From Pseudomonas citrullilanati (GTDB lineage Bacteria; Pseudomonadota; Gammaproteobacteria; Pseudomonadales; Pseudomonadaceae): DNA of 41,015 nucleotides. The position numbers and the translations under genes are program-made. Of the stretch, positions 33,834 to 41,015 are shown piece by piece. Every line of letters starts with the position of its first letter. The first letter of the stretch is position 1. Below the pieces are notes generated by a model. The model worked only from the letters and a program-made list of their open reading frames with translations, did no database searches and was not told the origin of the DNA. The DNA lies in contig NZ_JAUQOP010000044.1 in NCBI RefSeq assembly GCF_030580855.1, positions 1 through 41,015 of the forward strand. The letters run 5' to 3'.

Positions 33834-36365
33834 TCACGAACGCCGTTTCACCGCGTCGACCTGGGCCGCATCGGCCAGGGTGTCCGGCGTGCAGCGCAAA
33901 TCACCGATCATCAGCACATCGCCTTCGTCGACGGCGTTCTGCGGGTCGAGGCGGAAGCGGCAGAACAGCTCGTTGCCGTAGCGCACTTCCAGGGTCGGGG
34001 AGGCGGCGTTCATTTCCATGGAAAAGAACCCGTCCACCTCGCTGATGCCGCGGCTGGCGTGGTTGATCACGTGGTGGCCGCGCAGTGGTTCGCCCTCCCC
34101 GTCCAGCAGGCGGCCGAGTACGGTCACGGTTTTCATCACGCTGACCTTGCGGTATTCCACGCCGCCCTTGTTCAAGTGGTAGCGGGCGCGAGCCGGTTCG
34201 ATGTTCGCCGCCGGTGGGTGCACGCCTTCGAAGTCGAAGGTCACCATGCTGTTGCGGTAGGCGGTGATCGGTACGAAGTTGCGGCCGGGATGCAGGGTGG
34301 TGCTGCCGCCGGTCAGGTCATCGGCGCGCAGGACGATATCGTCCAGGTCGCTGTCGACATCGACGATCATTCCCGCGCCGCGCCCCTGGGGCAGGCCGGT
34401 GAACACGGCTTTCTGGCCGCCCACGGCCACCGTGCTGCTCAGGTTCAGGCCGCCGGTGAGGTTGTCGTTATAGGACGAACGCTGGATGAAACCGTCGCCG
34501 TACAGCGAATCGGTCATGAAACTGCCGATGCCGGACAGGCCCACGCCATACGTGTCGACCAGCGCCGTGGCGGAGACGCTTTGCAGCACGTGGTCTTGCA
34601 AGTCGCGGCGATAGGTCAGCGAGGCGTTGTTGTCCCGGGCGCCGTCCCGCGAGGTGCGGGTGCCGAGGCTGCCCGACCAGTATTCGCCCGGGCCGCCCAA
34701 GGCAACGCTGAGGCTCAGGTCGAGGCCGCGATTGCGCCGGTCGCCGGTGCTGGAGGTGCCGGGCCGGTCGAATACCGACAACCGCCAGTTGGCGTCGCTG
34801 CCACGCAGCGTGGCGCGCTGGCTCCAGCCCAGGTCCAGGCCGGCGCCCTGGATGTTGCCCTCACTGTAGGACAGGCGTCCGTTGACGGAAGCCTTGTTGC
34901 TCAAGCGATGGTTGACCGACAGCGACGAGTTGCTGGTATGGCCGACGAAAACGTTGCGTTGGCGAATGCGCGTGCCGTCGGGCAGGGTCTCGTAGGTGTT
35001 GCGGGTGTCCAGCCAACTGCGGTTGTGGCTGGCGACCACGCTGCCACGGCCGTAGCTGTACAAGCCTTGCAAGTCCATGCCGTTGCCGTACTGTTCGGTG
35101 TGGTAGACGTTGGCGTACAGGCTGGTGTTGCTGGCCAGGGTCCAGTCGATCGAGGTACCGACCTGCAGCTTGTCCTGCACCTGGCGGGTGGATCCGCCCA
35201 GGATCACCCGCGGATGCAGCAGGTAGTTGACGCCGATCCCCGCCGTGGTGAATCCCGAGGGCTGGTCTTCCCAGTTGCTCCACAAGCGGGTCTCGCGCCC
35301 GGCGAACAGGTTGTAGCGCCAGCGCTCCTCGGTACTGTTCCAGTTGTTGGGCTTGTAGACCAGTTCCTGGCTGGTGGCGGTGGTCTGCCCGTCTTCGATC
35401 AGGCGTACTTCCACTTCGTAGATGCCGCCGGGCAGGGGCCGGGTGTCCAGGCTCTGCAAGCCGGCGGCGACCGCCTGGGTATTGATCAACAGGCCATTGC
35501 GATAGATCTCCACCGACGCCTGGCGGCTGGCGGTGACATAGATGGGATAGACGCTGGGCTTGGGATTGTCGATCGCCAGGCTGTCGGAACTGCCGTACAT
35601 CACCCCCAGGGCGGTGTCCGGGTTGGCGCCGAACGCACGGATCTGCCGGTTCAGGCCATCGGAGCTGGGCGTGAAGTACCCCAGGCGAAAGAAATTGCCC
35701 TCCAGTTCCCGTTGGGTGTAGAGCTCATGGACGGCGTGATAGAGCTTGTCGTCCGGCCCGCCCAGGCGCGACAGCTGGAGGTCCAGCGACTGGCTCCAGT
35801 TGCCGACGCTGGAACTGGCGTTGAGGCCATAGCGCCCGCCGGTGTCCTGTTCCTGGCCACCGTTGAGGTTCAGTTGGTTGTTGAAGATCAGGCCGAGGCT
35901 GCCGCCTTCCGGCTGGTCGTGGTAGCGCTTGGTTTCAGTGCCGCGCTCCACGTCCCTGGTCAGGATCGAGACCAATGAGTTTTCCAGGCTGTAGTGCACC
36001 GCCAGCAACCCGGCGGGGCAGCGAGCTTCGCAGGCACCCAGCGCCTGTCCTTGCTTGAGCAGTTGTTCCCACTGCTGGCGGTCGATGGCTTTCATCGTGC
36101 TGTCGTGGGTATCGGTCAACTCCAACAGGGTAATACGATCGTCCCGGGTCAAGACCACCATGCCTTCCCCCAGGTATTGTTGATTGAGCTCAATACGAAC
36201 CGCGAGAGGCACGTCGAAGAAATGCGCCTCGAACTCCGCCGGCAGGCCCTTGGCCTGGGACAACAGGCTGGTCGGTGTGGTACCGGGGGCCGTCGGCGCG
36301 GCCAATGCACTGGCGCACAGCAATAGCGCGAGCGCACCCGCGATGGGTGTCATCGAAAACATCAA
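33834..36365 (-). CDS. Outer-membrane fimbrial usher (CS1/TcfC type)
   Basis: An 843-residue outer-membrane pore that takes chaperone-subunit complexes and threads the pilus out of the cell. The signal peptide covers about 1-23. The short N-terminal domain is followed by a beta-barrel-rich middle (repeated alternating strands, for example LNASSSVGNWSQSLDLQLSR and LYTQRELEGNFFRLGYF) with a plug-like segment VTASRQASVEIYRNGLLINT. A C-terminal domain contains GRLLDGEGEPLRGHHVINHA. It has the usual length and is closer to CooC/TcfC/CblC than to FimD: it lacks the long FimD N-terminus. It lies between the first pilin gene and the tip genes, with strong hairpins on either side of it. Confidence 0.9.
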   Translation of the reverse strand: MMFSMTPIAGALALLLCASALAAPTAPGTTPTSLLSQAKGLPAEFEAHFFDVPLAVRIELNQQYLGEGMVVLTRDDRITLLELTDTHDSTMKAIDRQQWEQLLKQGQALGACEARCPAGLLAVHYSLENSLVSILTRDVERGTETKRYHDQPEGGSLGLIFNNQLNLNGGQEQDTGGRYGLNASSSVGNWSQSLDLQLSRLGGPDDKLYHAVHELYTQRELEGNFFRLGYFTPSSDGLNRQIRAFGANPDTALGVMYGSSDSLAIDNPKPSVYPIYVTASRQASVEIYRNGLLINTQAVAAGLQSLDTRPLPGGIYEVEVRLIEDGQTTATSQELVYKPNNWNSTEERWRYNLFAGRETRLWSNWEDQPSGFTTAGIGVNYLLHPRVILGGSTRQVQDKLQVGTSIDWTLASNTSLYANVYHTEQYGNGMDLQGLYSYGRGSVVASHNRSWLDTRNTYETLPDGTRIRQRNVFVGHTSNSSLSVNHRLSNKASVNGRLSYSEGNIQGAGLDLGWSQRATLRGSDANWRLSVFDRPGTSSTGDRRNRGLDLSLSVALGGPGEYWSGSLGTRTSRDGARDNNASLTYRRDLQDHVLQSVSATALVDTYGVGLSGIGSFMTDSLYGDGFIQRSSYNDNLTGGLNLSSTVAVGGQKAVFTGLPQGRGAGMIVDVDSDLDDIVLRADDLTGGSTTLHPGRNFVPITAYRNSMVTFDFEGVHPPAANIEPARARYHLNKGGVEYRKVSVMKTVTVLGRLLDGEGEPLRGHHVINHASRGISEVDGFFSMEMNAASPTLEVRYGNELFCRFRLDPQNAVDEGDVLMIGDLRCTPDTLADAAQVDAVKRRS

Positions 36366-36405
36366 CGGATTCTCATATTCAGCGAACTGTCAGGGCGTTC
36401 CCAGT

Positions 36406-36482
36406 GCGGGCCGACCGGTCGGGGAGTACCCGTCGGCCCGCGTGGATGCCCATTCGAGAGAGGTGAGACTCGACGGGCATCC
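36406..36482 (-). promoter_or_regulatory. Two strong hairpins between pilin and usher genes
   Basis: GCGGGCCGAC (36406-36415) pairs perfectly with GTCGGCCCGC (36432-36441). Next to it GGATGCCC (36444-36451) pairs with GGGCATCC (36475-36482), extended inside by TCGAG/CTCGA. Both lie in the 124-bp gap after the pilin stop. Such structures commonly let a pilin message outlast or outnumber usher message. No clear U-run follows, so read-through is expected. Confidence 0.65.
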
Positions 36483-36489
36483 AATAGCC

Positions 36490-36975
36490 TTATGGGCGTG
36501 GAACGGCGTCGAAGATCACGGTCAGGTCGGCGGTGTACAGGCCGTTCTGGGTAGCGAGGGGCTTGGCCGGGACAATGGTCATGTCAGCCTGGGTACCCGG
36601 GGTCGACGTTGCGTCGTCCACCACTTCCTGAGGGGTTGCGGTCAGGGTGACGCCGTTGAAGGCAGTCGTCAGGGCGATGGCATCGGAACCGTTGTACAGC
36701 GAAGCCGGGCCACCTTCGATGTAGGCGTTGACCGAACCTTCGGTGTTCTTCACGTCGAAGGTCTGGCGCAGCGAAGTCAGGGTGCCGCTGACGGTGTTGT
36801 AGGACATGATTTCATCCTTACCGAAGTTCGGGTCACGTGGCTGCACGTGGAACTGTTGGGTCGGGATGTTCGCGGTGATGTGGATGGACGAGCGTGCATC
36901 ATCGGCAGCCATTGCCAGTGGGGAGCTCAGGGCAGCGGCGGTCAGGGACGCAGCGGTAAGGATTTTCATCAGCAT
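36490..36975 (-). CDS. CS1-type fimbrial major subunit
   Basis: A 161-residue pilin, the first gene of the alpha-fimbrial operon and so the likely main shaft protein. The signal peptide covers about 1-23 (ending AMA-A). The mature chain begins DDARSSIHITANIPTQQFHV and ends GLYTADLTVIFDAVPRP, closely like the distal paralog. There are no Cys residues, as usual for CS1-type majors. An AGGTG lies upstream of the ATG at 36975; a second ATG two codons on is an alternative start. Strong hairpins follow the gene. It is divergent from padR with a 420-bp A/T-rich region between them. Confidence 0.9.
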   Translation of the reverse strand: MLMKILTAASLTAAALSSPLAMAADDARSSIHITANIPTQQFHVQPRDPNFGKDEIMSYNTVSGTLTSLRQTFDVKNTEGSVNAYIEGGPASLYNGSDAIALTTAFNGVTLTATPQEVVDDATSTPGTQADMTIVPAKPLATQNGLYTADLTVIFDAVPRP

Positions 36976-37298
36976 GGGTTAACACCTGTTCATAGCAATA
37001 AAGAGAGAAGGGTTGAAGTGGCAGGCCAAATACAACTTGGCGTGCCCCCTCAACGCCGCTGCATGATCGTCGCTCTTTAATTAAAAATAAGCAGGAAAGT
37101 TCGCCAGGGCTTGTAGTAAAGCGCGCACACGAAAGAGCGAAAAAGACGCGCTTTTCAATAAATCGTAACTTTTAATGTAAGAGACTTCCCACAATCCCTT
37201 GAGTTACTGGGGAAAAACCCCACAACCATTTTTGATTCGTCTCGCAAACTTAGGGGATTCAGGTAAGGTCGTATTTCACTTGATGTAGGACGCAACTA
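36976..37298. promoter_or_regulatory. A/T-rich region upstream of the fimbrial operon
   Basis: This 323-bp non-coding stretch is much richer in A and T than its surroundings (TTAATTAAAAATAAGC, CTTTTAATGTAAGAG), as expected for a regulated fimbrial promoter. A perfect inverted repeat, TGGGG-AAAAA-CCCCA, lies at 37208-37222 and could be an operator. No named regulator site (FleQ, AmrZ, RpoN) was recognised with confidence. No gene is visible in it. Confidence 0.5.
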
Positions 37299-37363
37299 AG
37301 ATATATCGGCCGACACAAGATATATCTATAGGCGAAGATATATCTAGCATCAAAGATATATCT
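37299..37363. promoter_or_regulatory. Four phased AGATATATC(T) palindromes, putative PadR operator
   Basis: AGATATATC occurs at 37299, and the full palindrome AGATATATCT at 37318, 37336 and 37354. The starts are 19, 18 and 18 bp apart. The intervening 8-9 bp differ, so only the 10-bp core is conserved. The block ends 32 bp before the padR start and probably covers its promoter. Autorepression by the adjacent PadR protein is the simplest explanation (inference). Confidence 0.75.
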
Positions 37364-37395
37364 CGGTTCTATTTATGCGAACAGAGAGCAGACAG

Positions 37396-37977
37396 ATGAC
37401 AGTTCCTTACTTCCCTTTCACTCGCGAACAAGGTCAGCGCGATGGCTTCGAATCGCGCCCGCCCGGCCGTGAACGCGGCGGACGCGGGCCACGGGTGTTC
37501 GCCGCCGGCGAGCTGAAATTGCTGTTGCTGGCCTTGATCGCCGAAAAGCCTTGCCATGGCTACGAGCTGATCCGCCAGATCGAGGCGATGTTCGACGGGG
37601 CCTACACCCCCAGCCCGGGCGTGATCTACCCGACCCTGACCCAGCTGGAAATGGGTAAGATGGTCATCCGCGATGCCGAAGGTGGAAAAAAACGTTACAG
37701 CGCCAGCGACGCCGGACGTCTATACCTTCGAGACCAGGCCGAAGCGCTGGAGAGCATGCGAGTACGCATCGAGGCCAGCAAGCGCGTCCTGCGCGAGCAA
37801 GGGCGGCCGGCTGAAATCCACGAGGCGGTGGTCAACCTGCGTCGCGCGCTGCAAATGCACCAGGCACGCTGGAACCCGGAAGAAATCCTGCGCATACGCG
37901 ACCTGCTCAACGAGACTGCCAACGCCATCATCGACGGCCCCGCCCGTCCACCTGTTTCGGAGTCAAGCAATGACTGA
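37396..37977 (+). CDS. PadR family transcriptional regulator
   Basis: A 193-residue PadR-type regulator. An N-terminal Gly/Arg-rich tail (about 1-35) precedes the winged helix (about 38-115): GELKLLLLALIAEKPCHGYE, then SPGVIYPTLTQLEMGKMV, the recognition helix and wing typical of PadR. A C-terminal helical dimerisation segment follows. In Pseudomonas this gene type is regularly coupled to a siderophore-interacting protein, and here it overlaps that gene by 8 bp, so it probably controls ferric-siderophore reduction. The four upstream palindromes are its likely target. The start at 37396 is preferred over 37375 because GAGAGCAG stands just before it; both are possible. Confidence 0.88.
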   Translation: MTVPYFPFTREQGQRDGFESRPPGRERGGRGPRVFAAGELKLLLLALIAEKPCHGYELIRQIEAMFDGAYTPSPGVIYPTLTQLEMGKMVIRDAEGGKKRYSASDAGRLYLRDQAEALESMRVRIEASKRVLREQGRPAEIHEAVVNLRRALQMHQARWNPEEILRIRDLLNETANAIIDGPARPPVSESSND

Positions 37978-38749
37978 AGTCGATCCAAACACCATTCATC
38001 GCGTCAATCACGAGATCAAGCGTCGTCGCCTGCAAGTGCTGCGGGTGGTGGACCTGACCCCGCGGATGCGCCGCATCACCGTCGGCGGGCCGGAACTGGC
38101 GGGGTTCGTCAGCCTCGGCACGGACGACCATGTGAAATTGCTGTTCCCGCAGAACGCCGAGGAACAAGCCGCCCTGGAAAACTTCAGCCCCGGCGCGGAC
38201 AAGGGCCCGATGCCCGAGATGCGTGACTACACCCCGCGCCGCTATGACCTGGACACCCTGGAGCTGGACATCGATTTCGTCCTTCACGGCGACGGCCCGG
38301 CCTCGACCTGGGCGGCCCAGGCCGCGCCAGGGCAATACCTCGACATCGCCGGGCCGCGGGGCTCGATGATCGTCCCGGACATCTTCGACAGCTACCTGCT
38401 GGTGGGCGACGAAACCGCCCTGCCCGCCATCGCCCGCCGCCTCGAAGGCCTGGCGCCGAACCGCCGGGCCCTGGTGGTGGTGGAGGTGGAAAACGGCGCC
38501 GAACAGCAAGTGCTCCAGAGCCCGGCGCAGGTGCACGTGATCTGGGTACTGCGCGAAGGCCGCCACGACAGCCTGCTGACCACCGTAAGGCAACTGCAAG
38601 TGCCCGGTGGCAAGCTGTACGCGTGGGTCGCCACCGAGGCCAAGGTGGCGCGGCAGATTCGCAAGGTGCTGCTGGAGGAGAAGGGGTTGGACCAGGACTT
38701 CGTCAAGGCGGTGGGGTATTGGAAGGTGGATGCCGGCGAGGAAGAGTGA
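37970..38749 (+). CDS. Siderophore-interacting protein (ferric-siderophore reductase)
   Basis: A 259-residue FAD-dependent reductase of the SIP/ViuB family, which releases iron from imported ferric siderophores in the cytoplasm with electrons from NAD(P)H. The FAD domain (about 15-130) has the R-x-Y-T motif in MRDYTPRRYDLDTLELDIDF, then LHGDGPASTWAAQAAPGQYL. The SIP domain (about 135-255) shows YLLVGDETALPAIARRLEGL and a conserved end, GYWKVDAGEEE. Length is normal. It overlaps padR by 8 bp and is certainly co-expressed with it. The start at 37970 agrees with the family; the longer open frame is inside padR. Confidence 0.92.
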   Translation: MTEVDPNTIHRVNHEIKRRRLQVLRVVDLTPRMRRITVGGPELAGFVSLGTDDHVKLLFPQNAEEQAALENFSPGADKGPMPEMRDYTPRRYDLDTLELDIDFVLHGDGPASTWAAQAAPGQYLDIAGPRGSMIVPDIFDSYLLVGDETALPAIARRLEGLAPNRRALVVVEVENGAEQQVLQSPAQVHVIWVLREGRHDSLLTTVRQLQVPGGKLYAWVATEAKVARQIRKVLLEEKGLDQDFVKAVGYWKVDAGEEE

Positions 38750-38777
38750 AGCGAAACCGATACAACACAACCTGTGC

Positions 38778-38828
38778 CGACGGACTATCCGCGGCGACGG
38801 CCTATCCGTCGCGACGGACTATCCGTGA
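38778..38828 (+). repeat. Three 17-bp tandem repeats
   Basis: CGACGGACTATCCGCGG, CGACGGCCTATCCGTCG and CGACGGACTATCCGTGA follow one another without gaps from 38778. They lie just after the siderophore-interacting gene and run directly into the duplicated REP heads. The repeat is non-coding. Confidence 0.85.
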
Positions 38829-38978
38829 CGAGGGGATTTGTAGCGAGGGGATTTATCTGTGGCGAGGGGATTCATCCCCGTCGGGCTGCACAGCAGCCCC
38901 CCAAACTCCCCCCAGCCCCCTTACATATTTGGAATGCGACTGCTGCGCAGCCGAACGGGGATAAATCCCCTCGCCACA
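38829..38978. repeat. REPIN, class B, with extra truncated REP heads
   Basis: A full class B REPIN runs from TGGCGAGGGGATTCATCCCC at 38861 to CCCCTCGCCACA at 38978. Before it are two further partial heads, ACGAGGGGATTTG (38829) and AGCGAGGGGATTTATC (about 38843), about 15-17 bp apart, giving a stutter of three heads. This lies between the siderophore gene and the Vut_1-like gene. Confidence 0.85.
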
Positions 38979-39029
38979 GGGTAAGCGGTGTTCTTTAATA
39001 TTCGCCAACTCCACCAGGTACCCCACCCC

Positions 39030-39497
39030 ATGCTTTACCTGCTCGCCTACATCAGCAGCGTCGTGCTGATCAACTACGCGTTCTCCGCCGCGCCGCACCT
39101 GGACATCATCTGGTCGGCCTGGGGTGGGCTGGTGTTCATCCTGCGGGACATGGTGCAGACCCGCTTCGGCCACGGCGCCCTCGTGGCGATGCTGGCGGCG
39201 CTGGTGCTGTCCTATGTCACTTCGGACCCGACCATCGCCCTGGCCAGCGCCACGGCGTTCGCGGTGTCCGAGTGCATCGACTGGCTGGTATTCACCCTCA
39301 CCAAACGCCCGCTTCATGACCGGTTGTGGATCAGTTCGGCCCTGAGCATTCCCCTGGACACGTTCATCTTCTTCGGCCTGATCGATGCCCTGACGCCCGC
39401 CGTGGTGACCACCGCCCTGCTCTCGAAATTCGCCGGGGTCACGGCGGTCTGGCTGATCATGGCCTGGCGCCTGCGCAAACAGGCCGTCGCCGGCTGA
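39030..39497 (+). CDS. Vut_1/queuosine-precursor-transporter-like membrane protein
   Basis: A 155-residue inner-membrane protein with about five hydrophobic segments. Residues such as FGHGALVAMLAALVLSYVTS and SATAFAVSECIDWLVFTLTK, then LDTFIFFGLI, resemble the VUT (YhhQ-like) family of vitamin/queuosine-precursor transporters. Typical YhhQ proteins are ~220 residues, so this is a short form. ATG at 39030 is chosen as the hydrophobic start; 14 upstream codons in the open frame begin near the REPIN. Substrate unknown. It precedes purT by 102 bp and may be a separate unit. No preQ1 riboswitch was found upstream. Confidence 0.75.
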   Translation: MLYLLAYISSVVLINYAFSAAPHLDIIWSAWGGLVFILRDMVQTRFGHGALVAMLAALVLSYVTSDPTIALASATAFAVSECIDWLVFTLTKRPLHDRLWISSALSIPLDTFIFFGLIDALTPAVVTTALLSKFAGVTAVWLIMAWRLRKQAVAG

Positions 39498-39599
39498 AGC
39501 CAAATGCCCCGGTTCATGTAAAATGCCGCGCTTTCTCCCCATGGGAAGCTCGCCCGGCGCGCAACCCGCGATGATCCGCTCCTGTTTGAGGACTTTCAG

Positions 39600-40781
39600 A
39601 TGACCCGTATCGGAACTCCATTGTCGCCCACCGCGACCCGCGTTTTGTTGTGTGGCAGCGGTGAGCTGGGCAAGGAAGTGGTAATCGAGCTGCAGCGCCT
39701 GGGCGTCGAGGTGATTGCCGTGGATCGCTACGCCAACGCGCCGGCCATGCAAGTGGCCCACCGCAGCCACGTGATCAACATGCTCGACGGCGCTGCCCTG
39801 CGGGCGGTGATCGAAGCCGAGAAGCCGCACTACATCGTGCCGGAAATCGAAGCCATCGCCACCGCCACCCTGGTGGAACTGGAAGCCGAAGGCTTCACCG
39901 TGATCCCCACCGCCCGCGCCGCGCAACTGACCATGAACCGCGAAGGCATCCGCCGCCTGGCTGCCGAGGAGCTGGGCCTGCCGACCTCGCCCTACTTCTT
40001 CGCCGACACCGTGGAAGACTACCGCAAGGCCGTCGAGACCCTGGGTTTCCCTTGCGTGGTCAAGCCGGTGATGAGTTCCTCGGGCAAGGGCCAGAGCCTG
40101 CTGCGCGGCAACGATGACGTGCAGAAGGCCTGGGATTACGCCCAGGAAGGCGGCCGCGCCGGCAAGGGCCGGGTGATCATCGAAGGCTTCATCGACTTCG
40201 ACTACGAAATCACCTTGCTGACCGTGCGCCACGCCGGCGGCACCACCTTCTGCGCGCCGGTCGGCCATCGCCAGGAGAAAGGCGACTACCAGGAATCCTG
40301 GCAGCCGCAAGCCATGAGCCCCGCGGCCCTGGCCGAATCCGAGCGCGTTGCCAAGGCGGTGACCGAGGCCCTGGGTGGCCGCGGGATGTTCGGCGTCGAG
40401 CTGTTCATCAAGGGTGACCAGGTGTGGTTCAGCGAAGTGTCGCCACGGCCGCACGACACGGGCCTGGTGACGCTGATTTCCCAGGACCTGTCGCAGTTCG
40501 CCCTGCACGCCCGGGCCATCCTCGGCCTGCCGATCCCGCTGATCCGCCAGTTCGGCCCGTCGGCGTCGGCGGTGATCCTGGTGGAAGGCCAGTCGACCCA
40601 GACCGCTTTCGCCAACCTGGGCGCCGCGCTGAGCGAACCGGACACCGCCCTGCGCCTGTTCGGCAAGCCGGAAGTCAACGGCCAGCGCCGCCTGGGCGTG
40701 GCCCTGGCCCGCGACGAATCCATCGAAGCCGCCCGCGCCAAGGCGACCCGGGCTTCGCAGGCGGTGAAGATCGAACTGTAA
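39600..40781 (+). CDS. purT: Formate-dependent phosphoribosylglycinamide formyltransferase
   Basis: A 393-residue ATP-grasp enzyme, PurT, which makes formyl-GAR from GAR, formate and ATP in purine synthesis, the folate-free alternative to PurN. The N-terminal fold begins TRVLLCGSGELGKEVVIELQ (13-32). The ATP-grasp region shows PCVVKPVMSSSGKGQSLL (156-173) and IIEGFIDFDYEITLLTVR. The metal/active-site block is FGVELFIKGDQVWFSEVSPR, followed by PHDTGLVTLISQDLSQFALH. The C-terminal domain ends at QAVKIEL. Full length, no oddities. GAGGA lies 8 bases before the ATG. Confidence 0.97.
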   Translation: MTRIGTPLSPTATRVLLCGSGELGKEVVIELQRLGVEVIAVDRYANAPAMQVAHRSHVINMLDGAALRAVIEAEKPHYIVPEIEAIATATLVELEAEGFTVIPTARAAQLTMNREGIRRLAAEELGLPTSPYFFADTVEDYRKAVETLGFPCVVKPVMSSSGKGQSLLRGNDDVQKAWDYAQEGGRAGKGRVIIEGFIDFDYEITLLTVRHAGGTTFCAPVGHRQEKGDYQESWQPQAMSPAALAESERVAKAVTEALGGRGMFGVELFIKGDQVWFSEVSPRPHDTGLVTLISQDLSQFALHARAILGLPIPLIRQFGPSASAVILVEGQSTQTAFANLGAALSEPDTALRLFGKPEVNGQRRLGVALARDESIEAARAKATRASQAVKIEL

Positions 40782-40798
40782 GGCTGAACACTAGCCCT

Positions 40799-40842
40799 TG
40801 TGGCGAGGGGATTTATCCCCGCTGGGCTGAGTAGCAGCCCCC
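40799..40842 (+). repeat. Single class B REP after purT
   Basis: TGTGGCGAGGGGATTTATCC with GGGCTGAGTAGCAGCCC is the left half of a class B REPIN; the inverse arm is missing. The sequence after it (to the window end) holds no gene that I can support and no recognisable element. Confidence 0.8.
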
Positions 40843-41015
40843 AAACAGTCAACTCAATCTATCTGGTCCACCGAGTTGTCTGGTTTTAGGGCTGCTTCAC
40901 GCCCTGAGCTCTTCCGTCAACATACCTTTGTTGCTTGCGATGCCCTCGTCAAAGGCGAGTCGTGGCAGGTCAAGGCTTGTAGATAGACGCTTTCGTCGTA
41001 TGGAGTTCTAGTCTT

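Noticed and set aside
33795..35978. 727-codon plus-strand frame inside the usher
   Set aside because: The minus strand encodes a clear usher; this frame shows only antisense-type composition.
38985..39029. preQ1 riboswitch before the Vut_1-like gene
   Set aside because: The gap is short, and neither the class I hairpin with an A-rich tail nor the class II core is visible.

Overview
The window looks like chromosomal DNA of a Pseudomonas, most likely of the P. fluorescens group. Codon use is GC-rich, the gene families are typical of that genus (formate-dependent PurT, PadR plus siderophore-interacting protein, a YN-GYP response regulator, RAYT transposase), and two known classes of Pseudomonas REP/REPIN elements are scattered between genes. 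This assignment comes from gene and repeat recognition, not from a database search.

Layout. (1) 1-2149: the end of a probable upstream gene with a terminator, a coupled GNAT acetyltransferase/LysE exporter pair, a ~138-bp MITE-like element, a Nudix hydrolase and two class A REP loci. (2) 2150-12105: a c-di-GMP/two-component block. A response regulator with a degenerate HD-GYP (YN-GFP) domain points left. Diverging from it is a tightly coupled five-gene operon: REC-PAS-GGDEF with a dead EAL, REC-degenerate GGDEF with an intact EAL, a periplasmic di-heme cytochrome c peroxidase, a membrane histidine kinase, and a REC-histidine kinase. Three of the four junctions are ATGA stop/start overlaps. 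(3) 12301-13920: a membrane-anchored glutamate-synthase-like FMN/3Fe-4S protein. (4) 13841-21737: a minus-strand, partly AT-richer operon that resembles the mycobacterial decaprenyl-phosphoryl-D-arabinose route: HAD-UbiA fusion, DprE1-like FAD oxidase, DprE2-like SDR, a flippase-like membrane protein and two GT-C (GT39-like) glycosyltransferases, headed by an unlisted 56-codon ORF coupled to the UbiA gene. (5) 21908-23329: a ProY-like amino acid permease. (6) 23691-25703: seven tandem REPIN units of about 220 bp directly beside a RAYT transposase gene, with a REP half on its other side. (7) 25811-28918: a large bifunctional penicillin-binding protein. (8) 28949-36975: a minus-strand CS1/alpha-type chaperone-usher fimbrial operon with three pilin-like subunits, a usher, two paralogous CblD-type tip proteins and a chaperone; its distal end carries a duplicated REPIN segment. 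(9) 37299-38749: four phased AGATATATC(T) sites, a PadR regulator and a ferric-siderophore reductase. (10) 39030-40781: a Vut_1-like membrane protein and purT.

The blocks suggest a surface-adaptation region: c-di-GMP turnover with a likely redox or peroxide input, adhesive fimbriae, and lipid-linked pentose for surface glycosylation. The most noteworthy points are the arabinose-type cassette with its coupled small ORF, the mirrored cyclase/phosphodiesterase pair in an operon with a peroxidase, the REPIN tandem array beside its transposase, and the 18-bp-phased palindromes before padR.
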